Below are positions 32,468-41,351 of a DNA stretch of 64,000 nt, one piece after another. The notes under the pieces are model-generated. The model was not told the DNA's origin and did no database searches. It saw only the letters and a program-made list of their open reading frames with translations. Position numbers and translations under genes: made by a program. Where the stretch lies: contig CAKUZB010000002.1 of assembly GCA_934717745.1 (NCBI GenBank), positions 124,001-188,000 of the forward strand, read 5' to 3'. The stretch is from an uncultured Candidatus Melainabacteria bacterium. Its GTDB lineage: Bacteria > Cyanobacteriota > Vampirovibrionia > Gastranaerophilales > Gastranaerophilaceae. The stretch's first letter is position 1. Each line of letters opens with the position of its first letter.

Positions 32468-34784
32468 TTTTACGGTACAAAACAAAAACTTTTTAATGTT
32501 CATAACCGCAGTTGTTTACATACTGGGGATTTTTGCATATTTTACAAATCTTTCTATTTTACTCTGCGTCATTCTTTCTATTCTTGGCATAATCGGTATT
32601 TTTAAGAATTTTATTTCGCCAAAACTGATTCTTTTTTGGATTTTTGTGTTTTACTTTGCTTTTTTAAACTGCTCTTTGCGTATCAAGAACAGCGATGACT
32701 TAATAAACCTTGCTCCGCAACAATGCACTCTTGAAGGGCAAATAGTTTCAATTCCAAATAGTAATTTTGCAGACAGAACAAAATTTTTCTTTCAAACAGA
32801 CAAGGGAAAAACCCTTATTACTGTTAACTCTCAAGACGAAGATTTTTCAAATTTAAAAATTGGAAATTATTACAAAATAAAAGGAAAACTAAGAACTCCA
32901 TTTGAAGCGGTTAATCCGTCGCAATTTGATTATGGAAAATATTTGAAAAATTACGGAGCATTCACAGTATTTTATGCTCAAAAATCTGATGTTATTACAA
33001 TACCAAAAGACTTGAGCATAAAATGGAAATTCTTACAAGTATTAAATGATACAAGAAACAGAATTTTAGAAACACACAAGCACTACTTAAAAAGTCCTAA
33101 CCTTGAAATTCTTGGAGGTATTGTCTTTGGCGATGACGCAGTCGCACCACCTGATTATATTAAAGTATCATTTATAAATTCCGGCTTATTACATATTTTA
33201 GCCGCAAGTGGTATGAACGTAGCGTTTATTTACGGTTTTTGGTTCTTCTTCCTAAATAAACTTTTTAAAATACCTTTCAAAATAACAGTTGGAAGCGGAA
33301 TGGTTGTAATTCTTTTATATGCACTAATGACCGGATTGGGGGCATCTGTTATTAGAGCAACCATTATGATATTATTCATTCTTGCAGGTAAATTAATTGA
33401 TAGAGATACCCATTCAATCGCACTTTTGTCGCTTGTTGCAATGATTATGTTGATTTATAACCCCGCATATATAAACGATGTAGGCTTTCAATTATCATTT
33501 TTAGTAACTTTTGGACTATTTGTGTCTTCAAACCTTTTGCAACACAAAGGAAATAAAGTTATTGGTTTCATAAAAGATTCCGCACTTGTTCCATTGATTG
33601 CACAAATTTGGGTTGCACCGCTACAAATGTATTATTTCAATACTTTTAGCCTTTATTCCATTTTCGCAAACATTTTTACCGCAATGATTTTACCATTCAT
33701 TTCTTTTGGAGGGTTTATCAGTGCAATTATTTCGATTATTCAACCTATTTCAGATTTTATTTGTAAATATTTTGATTTAATTTTAACACCATTTTTGAAT
33801 TTATTAGTAAAAATTTCGACTTTCTTTGCACAACTCCCAAACTCACTAATAACAACCACTCACCCAAGCGTAATTCAAATTCTGATTTACTACTCAATAG
33901 TACTTTTAATAACTTTATTATTCAAACAATTTTCTAAAAAAGTTTTATATCTTGCACTGGGAATGACAGTAGTATTATTAATTTCTACGATTTCATTTCC
34001 AAACAAAAATTTAGAAATCACAGCATTTGCTGTACAAAATGCTGATTCCTTTTTGATAAAAACACCTAAAGGTAAATATTTTATTGTTGACACTGCAAAA
34101 TCAGGTTACAAAGGAGGAAAATCGCAGGCTGAAATTATAATTTTAAAATACTTAAAAGACAAAGGAATCAAAAACCTCGAAGGTATGATTTTGACACACT
34201 TTGACAACGACCACTCAGGCGGTGCTGTTGATTTATATAGCAATCTGAAAATCAAAAATACTTATGTAAATTCATTCCAAGATAAATCTTACACTTCAGC
34301 AAAAATCTACAAAACAATCAAACCTCTGACAATTGCTAAAAACAAGGAAATTATTTACACAGAACCAAATTTAAAAATTGAAACTTTTTGCACTTTTGTC
34401 AAAAACAATGACAACGAAAGTTCAATAATAACAAGCATTACATACAAAAATTATTCATTTTTATTTATGGGAGATGCAGGTATAATCGCCTACGAAAAAC
34501 TTAAAAAAGATTTGCCCAAAAACATTACAGTCCTAAAACTTGGACATCATGGTGCAAAAAACGTTATAAACAAAGAAATGCTTGCAGAATTAAACCCTCA
34601 ATACATTCTCATTTCGTCTGCACAAAACGACAAAAATCACCCGCATATTTTAACCCTAAATACTCTTAGAAAATCTAACGTTTTAAGAACAGACCTCAAT
34701 AACTCAATCAAATTTTCTTTTGGCAAAAATCAGTTAAAAATTTACACCTTCAATAAGGATTTAAAGTCCTACACAAGATTGTAA
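32448..34784 (+). CDS. comEC: ComEC/Rec2-family DNA uptake channel
   Basis: ComEC forms the inner-membrane channel that takes up single-stranded DNA in natural transformation. The 778-residue protein has an N-terminal membrane/OB region (residues about 1-170), a central Competence domain with SGLLHILAASGMNVAF near residue 255 and many hydrophobic helices, and a C-terminal metallo-beta-lactamase domain with THFDNDHSGG and LGHHGAKN. All parts are present. The ATG at 32448 is preferred; a TTG nine bases earlier is also in frame. The gene overlaps the xre gene by 20 bases. Pilin-like genes in the window could supply the uptake pilus. Confidence 0.92.
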   Translation: MLRQILNFTVQNKNFLMFITAVVYILGIFAYFTNLSILLCVILSILGIIGIFKNFISPKLILFWIFVFYFAFLNCSLRIKNSDDLINLAPQQCTLEGQIVSIPNSNFADRTKFFFQTDKGKTLITVNSQDEDFSNLKIGNYYKIKGKLRTPFEAVNPSQFDYGKYLKNYGAFTVFYAQKSDVITIPKDLSIKWKFLQVLNDTRNRILETHKHYLKSPNLEILGGIVFGDDAVAPPDYIKVSFINSGLLHILAASGMNVAFIYGFWFFFLNKLFKIPFKITVGSGMVVILLYALMTGLGASVIRATIMILFILAGKLIDRDTHSIALLSLVAMIMLIYNPAYINDVGFQLSFLVTFGLFVSSNLLQHKGNKVIGFIKDSALVPLIAQIWVAPLQMYYFNTFSLYSIFANIFTAMILPFISFGGFISAIISIIQPISDFICKYFDLILTPFLNLLVKISTFFAQLPNSLITTTHPSVIQILIYYSIVLLITLLFKQFSKKVLYLALGMTVVLLISTISFPNKNLEITAFAVQNADSFLIKTPKGKYFIVDTAKSGYKGGKSQAEIIILKYLKDKGIKNLEGMILTHFDNDHSGGAVDLYSNLKIKNTYVNSFQDKSYTSAKIYKTIKPLTIAKNKEIIYTEPNLKIETFCTFVKNNDNESSIITSITYKNYSFLFMGDAGIIAYEKLKKDLPKNITVLKLGHHGAKNVINKEMLAELNPQYILISSAQNDKNHPHILTLNTLRKSNVLRTDLNNSIKFSFGKNQLKIYTFNKDLKSYTRL

Positions 34785-34868
34785 AAATAACACTATAACC
34801 CTTATAAATAGTGGGTTTTACACTATTAAGTTTTGTAAATTTTTACATTCATGTCCCCTCTCATGAGA

Positions 34869-34897
34869 TTGAGAAAGTCATGAAAAAGAGTTATAAT
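34869..34897 (+). promoter_or_regulatory. Strong sigma-70-type promoter upstream of the phosphodiester glycosidase-like gene
   Basis: TTGAGA and a perfect TATAAT are separated by 17 bases. The likely start site is near 34904, leaving a leader of about 175 bases before the ATG at 35080. Confidence 0.7.
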
Positions 34898-34903
34898 GTT
34901 AGT

Positions 34904-35079
34904 AGAGCGAAGCAAGAAAAAGATATACATTAGCCCACTAAAAAACGCTCTAGAGTGTTATTCCCCATGCATTTAAGAAAATAGCACCACTCTTCAAAAA
35001 AAAGGTATTCAGGTTCAATAAAAGCATCAAAGAGTTTTCCTTAGAAACCCTTTAGTTGCTGTGTCTTAATGGTGAAATT
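34904..35079 (+). promoter_or_regulatory. Long 5' leader with two stacked stems, class unknown
   Basis: AGAGCG (34904-34909) pairs with CGCTCT (34946-34951), and AGAGTG (34952-34957) pairs with CACTCT (34988-34993), giving two adjacent hairpins. No known riboswitch consensus was recognised. No open frame was seen here. The upstream part of the gap (34785-34868) holds only an AATAGTG/CACTATT stem that may end comEC. Confidence 0.35.
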
Positions 35080-36339
35080 ATGAGTACCGAAATTTTAAAT
35101 CTTAACCCCCGAAAAATGATTGTCGCGACAATCAACTTAACGATGAGTGCAAGTTTGATTTTGCTGGTTGGAAGTCTTATTAAGAGCCCGCCGATTATTG
35201 CAAAAGAATTAAGAATTGCACAAGGTAGCATTGTATCACCATTACTTGAGGGTAATAAAACAAGAGAAGATATTAAAAACATTTCCGCAGAAGAGTTAGA
35301 GAACAATTTTAATCAACAAATTCGAAACAAATATAAAAATAGCCTTATTTATGACGTAGCACCCGGAATTAAGCATATAAAATTAACAAGAACATACCAA
35401 GGTCGACCTGTAAGAATAAATGTAGTAGAAGTTAACAAAAAATTAAATTCAAATATAGACATCACCCCTCAATTATCGTCTTCAAGATTAGCAACAAAAT
35501 CAACAATAACAACAATTGCAAAGAAAAATCGTTCAATAGTTGCCATTAACGGTACCTATTTTAAACCTCAAACAGGTGTTCCTCTTGGAACTTTAATGAT
35601 TAATAAGAAATTATACACAGGACCTATTTACAATCGTGTTGCAATGGGTATTTTTGACGACGGTTTTGATATGGCAAGAGTTGAATTAAACGCAACATTA
35701 AAAACTTCAAAAGGTGATGTAAAAATTGACAATTTCAACCAACCCAGAATGCTTTCAACATACGTTATTGCATATTCTTCGGAATGGGGACACTTTGCAC
35801 CGCCTTGTCCAAAATACGGTATTCAAATGGCTGTTGAAAACGGTAAAATAACATCAATTTCAAAAGATGCATTACCAATTCCACAAAACGGATATGTAAT
35901 TGTTGGTCCAAAAGACAGATTAGAAAAGACATTTAAATCAAGACACGCAAATGTTGATATAAAAACAATTCCTGATTGGAAAAATGTAAACCACATCATC
36001 AGCGGTGGGCCATACTTAGTTAAAAACGGTGAAGTATTCATTGATATGACAGAACAAAAACTTGGTGCAATCGGTGGAAGAAATCCAAGAACTGCAATTG
36101 GTTATACAGAAGACGGCAACTTAATTATGGTAGCAGTTGACGGTCGTGAAGGGGCTTCAATCGGTATGACATTAAGAGAACTTGCCGGATTTTTACAATC
36201 AATCGGTTGCGTAAATGCTATGAACCTTGACGGTGGCGGTTCTACAGTAATGTATGTAAATGGTAAAGTCGTTAATATGCCAAAAGTAAAAGGCGGTATC
36301 GCATTATCAAACGCATTAACAATAGATTTAAAATCATAA
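35080..36339 (+). CDS. Phosphodiester glycosidase-family (NAGPA/DUF2233) exported protein
   Basis: The start is set at 35080 (MSTEILNLNP) with GGTGA just before; an in-frame TTG at 35056 is less likely. The 419-residue protein has an N-terminal membrane anchor (residues about 14-33) and a C-terminal NAGPA-like domain: SIVAINGTYFKPQTGVPLG, NPRTAIGYTEDGNLIMVAVDG, LRELAGFLQSIGCVNAMNLDGGG and STVMYVNGK. Family members cleave or bind phosphodiester-linked sugars on surface polysaccharides, acting outside the cytoplasm. The catalytic-type NGTYF and DGGGSTVM motifs are intact. Its substrate could be one of the surface glycans made by the 44-54 kb cluster; that link is speculation. A hairpin terminator follows. 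Confidence 0.85.
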   Translation: MSTEILNLNPRKMIVATINLTMSASLILLVGSLIKSPPIIAKELRIAQGSIVSPLLEGNKTREDIKNISAEELENNFNQQIRNKYKNSLIYDVAPGIKHIKLTRTYQGRPVRINVVEVNKKLNSNIDITPQLSSSRLATKSTITTIAKKNRSIVAINGTYFKPQTGVPLGTLMINKKLYTGPIYNRVAMGIFDDGFDMARVELNATLKTSKGDVKIDNFNQPRMLSTYVIAYSSEWGHFAPPCPKYGIQMAVENGKITSISKDALPIPQNGYVIVGPKDRLEKTFKSRHANVDIKTIPDWKNVNHIISGGPYLVKNGEVFIDMTEQKLGAIGGRNPRTAIGYTEDGNLIMVAVDGREGASIGMTLRELAGFLQSIGCVNAMNLDGGGSTVMYVNGKVVNMPKVKGGIALSNALTIDLKS

Positions 36340-36368
36340 TCATCAGATAACATATCTTCTTTATTTGC

Positions 36369-36401
36369 AGGGCGGGATTTCCCAAGAGTTTCGCCCTTTT
36401 T
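36369..36401 (+). terminator. Terminator after the phosphodiester glycosidase-like gene
   Basis: AGGGCG and CGCCCT form a six-bp stem around an inner GGGATTTCCC hairpin, followed by TTTTTC. Confidence 0.65.
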
Positions 36402-36501
36402 CTTTACTACTTTTTGGTAATATTTTAATTTAAAAATTATACATTAAAGATTAATAGAAAAAACTCACATTCACCCTTAACATACAATTGGGGGCGGTTT
36501 T

Positions 36502-37464
36502 ATGCAACAAAAAATTATTTCGACTATACTTTTTCTCTTTTTAACAACAAATTGTGCTTTTGCAGAAAGCAAAACATCAAAAACACTAAGCAGAATTGAA
36601 AACAACTTATTTGGTATTGAATACACTGATAACAACGATACAGAAAGACTTTCACGTATTGAAGAACAAGTTTATGGACAAACAAAAGACGGTAGTGTAA
36701 AATTACGTCTTGAAAACTTATCAAAAGACATTGCTACAAATCAAATGGGACAAGAAATTGAACCAAAAGAAGATACTTTTGCCGATGAAGATAATTATTA
36801 TTCACAAAAAACTCTTGCTCAATCAAATCAAGACGAATATTACGAACCTGACAATCCAAAAATTGAATATCCGGCAGTAAATGAACTTGAAGAACAAATT
36901 TTCGGTAAAACTTACAAGGATTTAGATATTAACACAAGAATTTCTAAATTGGAAAAAGAAACCTTTAGAAAAACTTACAATGATGCTCTTTCAGATAGAG
37001 TTGAACGTTTAAAAAACAAAACAGGTACTAAAAACAATTCTATTTCCACTCCTCAAGACTATATTCCGCAAGAAAATTACTATTCGCAAGAGGACAACTA
37101 CTTTTCACCGCAAACAGTCGCTCAAGATTTTGATAATAACACTTTTAAAACACAAAAAACTCCACAAAATAACGAACTTACAGACAAAAGTTTAAACTCA
37201 AAACTTAAAAAATTAGAAAAAACTGTTTTCAAACAAAGTTTTTCAAACGAAAATACTGATGCCCGTTTGAGTAGACTTGAAGGTGCAATTTTCAATACAA
37301 ACTTCTCATCTGATTCTAATTCAACAAGGTTGGGCAGAATTTCGAGTGCGGTTGAAGCACAAAAAACTGCTAAAAAATATGACTCAAACGGTTTACAGCA
37401 AAAAATGGCGACCGCAATGCAGATAGGTATGTTTGTTTTAATGGTAGTTGCAATGATATTGTAA
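36502..37464 (+). CDS. Exported protein with six LE-F/G-RL repeats and a C-terminal membrane anchor
   Basis: The 320-residue protein has a signal peptide ending near CAFA and a C-terminal hydrophobic helix (MQIGMFVLMVVAMIL). Between them are six copies of a roughly 25-residue motif LxxLExxxFgxxyxxxxxxxRLxRLE: LSRIENNLFGIEY, LSRIEEQVYGQTK, VNELEEQIFGKTY, ISKLEKETFRKTY, LKKLEKTVFKQSF and LSRLEGAIFNTNF. Similar repeats occur in exported proteins of cyanobacteria and relatives. Pro/Gln/Tyr-rich linkers separate repeats 2-3 and 4-5. It is probably anchored in the inner membrane with its repeats in the periplasm, perhaps binding wall or envelope partners. No enzymatic motif is seen. Confidence 0.7.
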   Translation: MQQKIISTILFLFLTTNCAFAESKTSKTLSRIENNLFGIEYTDNNDTERLSRIEEQVYGQTKDGSVKLRLENLSKDIATNQMGQEIEPKEDTFADEDNYYSQKTLAQSNQDEYYEPDNPKIEYPAVNELEEQIFGKTYKDLDINTRISKLEKETFRKTYNDALSDRVERLKNKTGTKNNSISTPQDYIPQENYYSQEDNYFSPQTVAQDFDNNTFKTQKTPQNNELTDKSLNSKLKKLEKTVFKQSFSNENTDARLSRLEGAIFNTNFSSDSNSTRLGRISSAVEAQKTAKKYDSNGLQQKMATAMQIGMFVLMVVAMIL

Positions 37465-37610
37465 TCTTAATCAAATTTACAATTCAATTCTCACACTACA
37501 TTCTAATAAAATCAACTGTTTAGCCTATTCGATTAACCCAAAAAGGTTATATAATGTAAACAAGTTGATTTTTGACATAAAATCCTTAGAATTGTATATG
37601 GGAGAATATT

Positions 37611-38690
37611 ATGATTAAAAAATTACTAATATCGTTGATAATAACTTTAGCAGTATCAAACTGTGTATATGCCGCAGAATACCACCAAACTTTAACTCCA
37701 GAGGTTAGAAAGGGTATTCAAGACTATAAATCCGGCAATTATGTCGGTTGTATTCAAGCAATGTACCCTTATTTAACAAAATCTGATTTGAATGCAAAAA
37801 ACCAACTTGCAGTGTACTATTTGGGTATGGCATTGTCAAAAACCGGCGATAAAGAAAGAGCAAAAAAATACTACAATATAGCAAAAATTCTTAATCCAAA
37901 CAACACTATTGGACAATATTCACAAAAAGGTCTTGTTTGCATTGATGATCCTGCCAATTGCTACCTTAACGTAAAAGAAGTCAGCACGAATACAAAATCT
38001 GTTTATGAATCTGATTTGGACAAATTTATCAATGCACCTTACGGCAACGGCTTGTCTTCAGATTTGAACAAAGAAATTGAACGTAAAAAAATTGAACGTT
38101 TGAGAAAAGAAATCAACTCAGACCAAGAATTAAACAAATACGAATTCAAAAATTTCAGAGATTTTTCAAATAAAAAAGGACAAATCTTTTTGAAAAAAGA
38201 CGAAGGAATTAAAATTGCATCTAGCGAAAATCCAACAGATGCAGAAATTGTTAATGCAATAAAAGTTTTAAACGCAGCAGGTTTAAGCAACATTGCAAAC
38301 CAAGCACAAACAACACAAGACAAAAAAAATAATCAGGAAACTATTCAAATGCAAGAACCTATTGCTCAAAACGAAGTAAAAAGCGAATATAAACCTGATA
38401 TTACAAGAGAAGAATACCAAAAACAAATCCAAAGAGAAATGATGGAAGCACAAATGGCAGCAATGAGCCAACCCAATATCGATGCTCTTTTTGGAGAAAA
38501 AAATAATAACAATAACAACAACATGATGAATTCAAATATGATGAATATGTTACCTTTTATGATGGCTCAACAAACCCAAAACGGTAATACAAACGGACAA
38601 CAACCAATGATTTCACCAGATATGATGCAAGCAATGATGTTCAACTCTATGATGCCAAACTTCAATTTTGGACTAGGTAACGGAAACTAA
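37611..38690 (+). CDS. Exported TPR-like protein with an Asn/Met-rich tail
   Basis: This 359-residue protein has a signal peptide (MIKKLLISLIITLAVSNCVYA) and then TPR-like helices (GIQDYKSGNYVGCIQAMYPYL, QLAVYYLGMALSKTGDKERA). A charged helical middle (about residues 135-190) follows, then a Gln/Lys region, and finally a low-complexity Asn/Met/Gln-rich C-terminus from about 300. It acts outside the cytoplasm. TATAAT at 37550-37555 could be its promoter. It lies 14 bases before fliW on the same strand, so it may share a transcript with the flagellar regulators. No family name can be given beyond TPR-like. Confidence 0.68.
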   Translation: MIKKLLISLIITLAVSNCVYAAEYHQTLTPEVRKGIQDYKSGNYVGCIQAMYPYLTKSDLNAKNQLAVYYLGMALSKTGDKERAKKYYNIAKILNPNNTIGQYSQKGLVCIDDPANCYLNVKEVSTNTKSVYESDLDKFINAPYGNGLSSDLNKEIERKKIERLRKEINSDQELNKYEFKNFRDFSNKKGQIFLKKDEGIKIASSENPTDAEIVNAIKVLNAAGLSNIANQAQTTQDKKNNQETIQMQEPIAQNEVKSEYKPDITREEYQKQIQREMMEAQMAAMSQPNIDALFGEKNNNNNNNMMNSNMMNMLPFMMAQQTQNGNTNGQQPMISPDMMQAMMFNSMMPNFNFGLGNGN

Positions 38691-38704
38691 TATAAAGGAA
38701 AGAT

Positions 38705-39178
38705 ATGAAAATTCAAACTAGCAGATTTGGAGAAATTGAGGGCGAAGAAAAGGCTATCTTCAATTTCACAATGCCAATTTTGGGTTATAACGATGAAAAA
38801 GAATTTATTCTTATAGAATCAAAAGAAGCGTCTTTGTTTAAATGGCTTCAATCAACAAAAACACCCGATTTAGCATTTTTAACAACTTCACCAAGTTTTT
38901 TTGGAATAGATTACGTTTTTGAATTACCAGATGAGGCTGAAAGTGCTTTAGAAGTTAAATCCGCAGAAGATTTAATGGTTTTAAATATTGCAAAAGTTCC
39001 AAACAACAACCCAAGAGGAACGACTGTAAACCTTTTAGCACCAATCGTTTTCAATGTTAATAACAACAAAGCCGGACAAGTTATTTTATCAGGCTCAGGA
39101 TTAGACGTAACTTATCCGTTATTTCAAAATCAACCGACAAAAAATGATGATGAAGCAAAAGAAGGAGAAAATCTCTAA
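38705..39178 (+). CDS. fliW: Flagellar assembly factor FliW
   Basis: FliW binds CsrA and flagellin in turn, so that CsrA repression of flagellin translation depends on free flagellin. The 157-residue protein begins MKIQTSRFGEIEGEEKAIFNF and shows family segments FLTTSPSFFGIDYVFELPD, DLMVLNIAKVP and TVNLLAPIVFNVNNNKAGQ. It has an AAGGAAAG ribosome site and overlaps csrA by one base (TAATG). The fliW-csrA pairing is diagnostic. No flagellin gene is visible in the window. Confidence 0.92.
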   Translation: MKIQTSRFGEIEGEEKAIFNFTMPILGYNDEKEFILIESKEASLFKWLQSTKTPDLAFLTTSPSFFGIDYVFELPDEAESALEVKSAEDLMVLNIAKVPNNNPRGTTVNLLAPIVFNVNNNKAGQVILSGSGLDVTYPLFQNQPTKNDDEAKEGENL

Positions 39179-39450
39179 TGCTCATATTATCAAGAAAAAA
39201 CGGTCAAAAAATAATAATTAATGACGAAATTGTAATTACAATTTTAGATGCAAAAAACGACAACTGCAAAATCGCAATTGACGCACCTAAAGATGTAAAA
39301 ATTTATCGTGAAGAAGTTTATGAACAAATTCAAGATGCAAATAAACAGTCAGAAAGCGTTTCAATAGAAGCATTAGGAGATTTGTCAAACTTAATACCAC
39401 CTAAAAATGTAACTCAAAAGAAAGTTATAGTTAAGAAAAAGCAACAATAA
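39178..39450 (+). CDS. csrA: Carbon storage regulator CsrA with a C-terminal extension
   Basis: CsrA is a dimeric RNA-binding protein that recognises GGA motifs in hairpin loops and usually blocks translation. The core MLILSRKNGQKIIINDEIVI, ILDAKNDNCKIAIDAP and DVKIYREEVYEQIQ covers residues 1-56 and carries the expected RNA-binding ends. At 90 residues it is longer than the usual 61-75; the extra C-terminal part ends in a Lys-rich tail (KKVIVKKKQQ). It overlaps fliW by one base and the next TPR gene also by one base. GGA hairpins after the flagellar operon at 16.6 kb are possible targets. Confidence 0.93.
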   Translation: MLILSRKNGQKIIINDEIVITILDAKNDNCKIAIDAPKDVKIYREEVYEQIQDANKQSESVSIEALGDLSNLIPPKNVTQKKVIVKKKQQ

Positions 39451-40043
39451 TGGATTACAAAGAAGCAAAAGAGTGCTTAGTTAACCTAGAATTGGATAAG
39501 TGCGAAGATTTTTTCAAAGAAAATAATTACCAATTAGAATATGGATATTGCGAACTTTTGCGTGGTAATGTTAACGAAGCAAGAAAAATATTTACACCAA
39601 TCAGAGATTTAGATTTACGTGCAGATTGGGCTTATTTATTGATTCAGTTTATGAATAACTATATTCAATTTTTACCGTCATATTTGCAAGTTAGAAACTT
39701 TTTAGAAATAGATATAGGCTTACTTTTAAAAGCAGGACTTTCTGAAGCAGTTGAAAATGTTATTAATGCGTGCGATATTTTTTACAAAATAAACCAAGAG
39801 AGTTACAAATTCATAGCAAGAGTAATGTTCAATTATAACTATCCGACAGTTGCCAAAATTTTCTTAAAAAAGGGAGTTGAAAGAAGTTACAACGACCCCG
39901 AATTACACTTTTTATACGGAAATTACCACTTGCTATACAAAAATGAACTCCTTGCACGACACGAATTTGAAACATGTCTGGAAGTTTTACCGGATTATTT
40001 TCCCGCAAAAATGATGCTTGAAAAACTTGATAAAAAATTTTAA
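39450..40043 (+). CDS. TPR-like protein downstream of csrA, 197 residues
   Basis: The protein is helical throughout with TPR-like pairs, for example EYGYCELLRGNVNEARKIF and LHFLYGNYHLLYKNELLARHEFETCLEVLPDYFPA. It is acidic, soluble and has no signal peptide. It begins at the csrA stop codon (TAATG overlap), so it is translated with fliW and csrA. A partner role in flagellar regulation or assembly, for example as a small scaffold or chaperone, is suggested by position only. No family beyond TPR is recognised. Confidence 0.75.
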   Translation: MDYKEAKECLVNLELDKCEDFFKENNYQLEYGYCELLRGNVNEARKIFTPIRDLDLRADWAYLLIQFMNNYIQFLPSYLQVRNFLEIDIGLLLKAGLSEAVENVINACDIFYKINQESYKFIARVMFNYNYPTVAKIFLKKGVERSYNDPELHFLYGNYHLLYKNELLARHEFETCLEVLPDYFPAKMMLEKLDKKF

Positions 40044-40058
40044 AAACGTTTTAACATA

Positions 40059-41333
40059 TTATCTAAAAATCGTTTGATTTCTATCAGCACCTACACTTAC
40101 AATAGAAACAGGTATTTCAGTTAATTCTTCCATTCTTTTAATATATTTTTTACAATTTTCAGGAAGTTCTTCAAAAATTTTTATACCGCTAATATCTTCC
40201 TTCCAACCTTTATGTGTTTCATAAACCGGCTCTAAATATTTGTGAATAAATACGTCTGTCGGATATTCATTATAAATTTTTCCATTACGTTTATCTTTGT
40301 ATGCGGTACAAATTTTAATTTCGTCAAAATCATCAAAAACATCAATTTTAGTTAAAGCCATTGATGTTAAACCACTTACAAGTCCTGCATAACGTGCCAC
40401 CACAGCATCAAACCAACCACAACGACGCGGACGTCCAGTTGTTGTACCAAACTCATGTCCAATTTCTCTAATTTTATCACCTGTTTTGTCCATTAATTCA
40501 GTAACAAATGGACCTTCGCCAACTCTTGTAACATAAGCCTTTGAAACACCTACAACTTCTTCAATCATTACTGGTCCATATCCACTTCCAGTAGCCGCAC
40601 CGCCGGCAATTGGATTTGAACTTGTAACAAATGGGTATGTTCCGTAATCAATGTCCAACATAACGCCCTGAGCACCCTCAAAAAGAATCGTTTTTTGTCT
40701 ATTTTCTCTTAAAATCGTTTGCCAATTTTCGCAGTAATAGGGTTCAAAGATTTTTCGGTATTTTTCGCATAAATCTAAAAGTTCTTTTTGAGAATACTCT
40801 TTCAAACCATATACTTCTTTTAAAATCTTATTTTTTAAAGGTAAAATTATTTCAATTTTCTCTAAAAGAGTATCTTTATCAAACAAATCCCCTATTTTCA
40901 ACGCACATCTTGCAATTTTATCAGAATAAGTCTGACCGATACCTTTTCTTGTTGAACCGATTTTTCCTTTTTTAACGGTGTCCTCTGCCCAACCGTCAAC
41001 CGCGGTATGCCAAGGCATTGTAATTGTTGCAAGTGGACTTAATTTTAAATTTGATAAATTTACTCCACGAGAAATTAATTCAGCAGTTTCTTTTTCAAAA
41101 ATTTCAGGCAAAACAACTGTTCCTGCACCGATAAAGCAAGTTTTATTACCATATAAAATTCCAGACGGCACTAAATGCAGTTTATAGGTTTCACCTTTGT
41201 AAACCACAGTATGACCTGCATTACAACCACCTTGATACCTTATAATCATATCGGCTTTTTCTGCCAATAAATCTGTAATTTTGGCTTTTCCCTCATCGCC
41301 CCATTGAGCACCAACGACAACAGTGTTTTTCAT
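40059..41333 (-). CDS. purA: Adenylosuccinate synthetase
   Basis: PurA joins IMP and aspartate using GTP in the first step from IMP to AMP. The 424-residue enzyme has the switch/GTP motifs: the P-loop GAQWGDEGKAKITD at residues 8-21, GGCNAGHTVV, the IMP loop GSTRKGIGQTYSDK, VGEGPFVTEL and RPRRCGWFDAVV, which is the TGRPRR region. The family P-loop is nearly always GDEGKGK; here the second Gly is Ala17 (codon GCC). It is the last gene of a six-gene minus-strand run beginning with the NfnA-like flavoprotein; the ORF6N gene ends 18 bases before its ATG. Confidence 0.95.
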   Translation of the reverse strand: MKNTVVVGAQWGDEGKAKITDLLAEKADMIIRYQGGCNAGHTVVYKGETYKLHLVPSGILYGNKTCFIGAGTVVLPEIFEKETAELISRGVNLSNLKLSPLATITMPWHTAVDGWAEDTVKKGKIGSTRKGIGQTYSDKIARCALKIGDLFDKDTLLEKIEIILPLKNKILKEVYGLKEYSQKELLDLCEKYRKIFEPYYCENWQTILRENRQKTILFEGAQGVMLDIDYGTYPFVTSSNPIAGGAATGSGYGPVMIEEVVGVSKAYVTRVGEGPFVTELMDKTGDKIREIGHEFGTTTGRPRRCGWFDAVVARYAGLVSGLTSMALTKIDVFDDFDEIKICTAYKDKRNGKIYNEYPTDVFIHKYLEPVYETHKGWKEDISGIKIFEELPENCKKYIKRMEELTEIPVSIVSVGADRNQTIFR

Positions 41334-41351
41334 TTTTATCTTCTTTCTTTG

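Noticed and set aside
34785..35079. Possible tRNA or known small RNA in the long gap
   Set aside because: No acceptor stem, T-loop consensus or recognised RNA family pattern was found; reported only as an unexplained leader.
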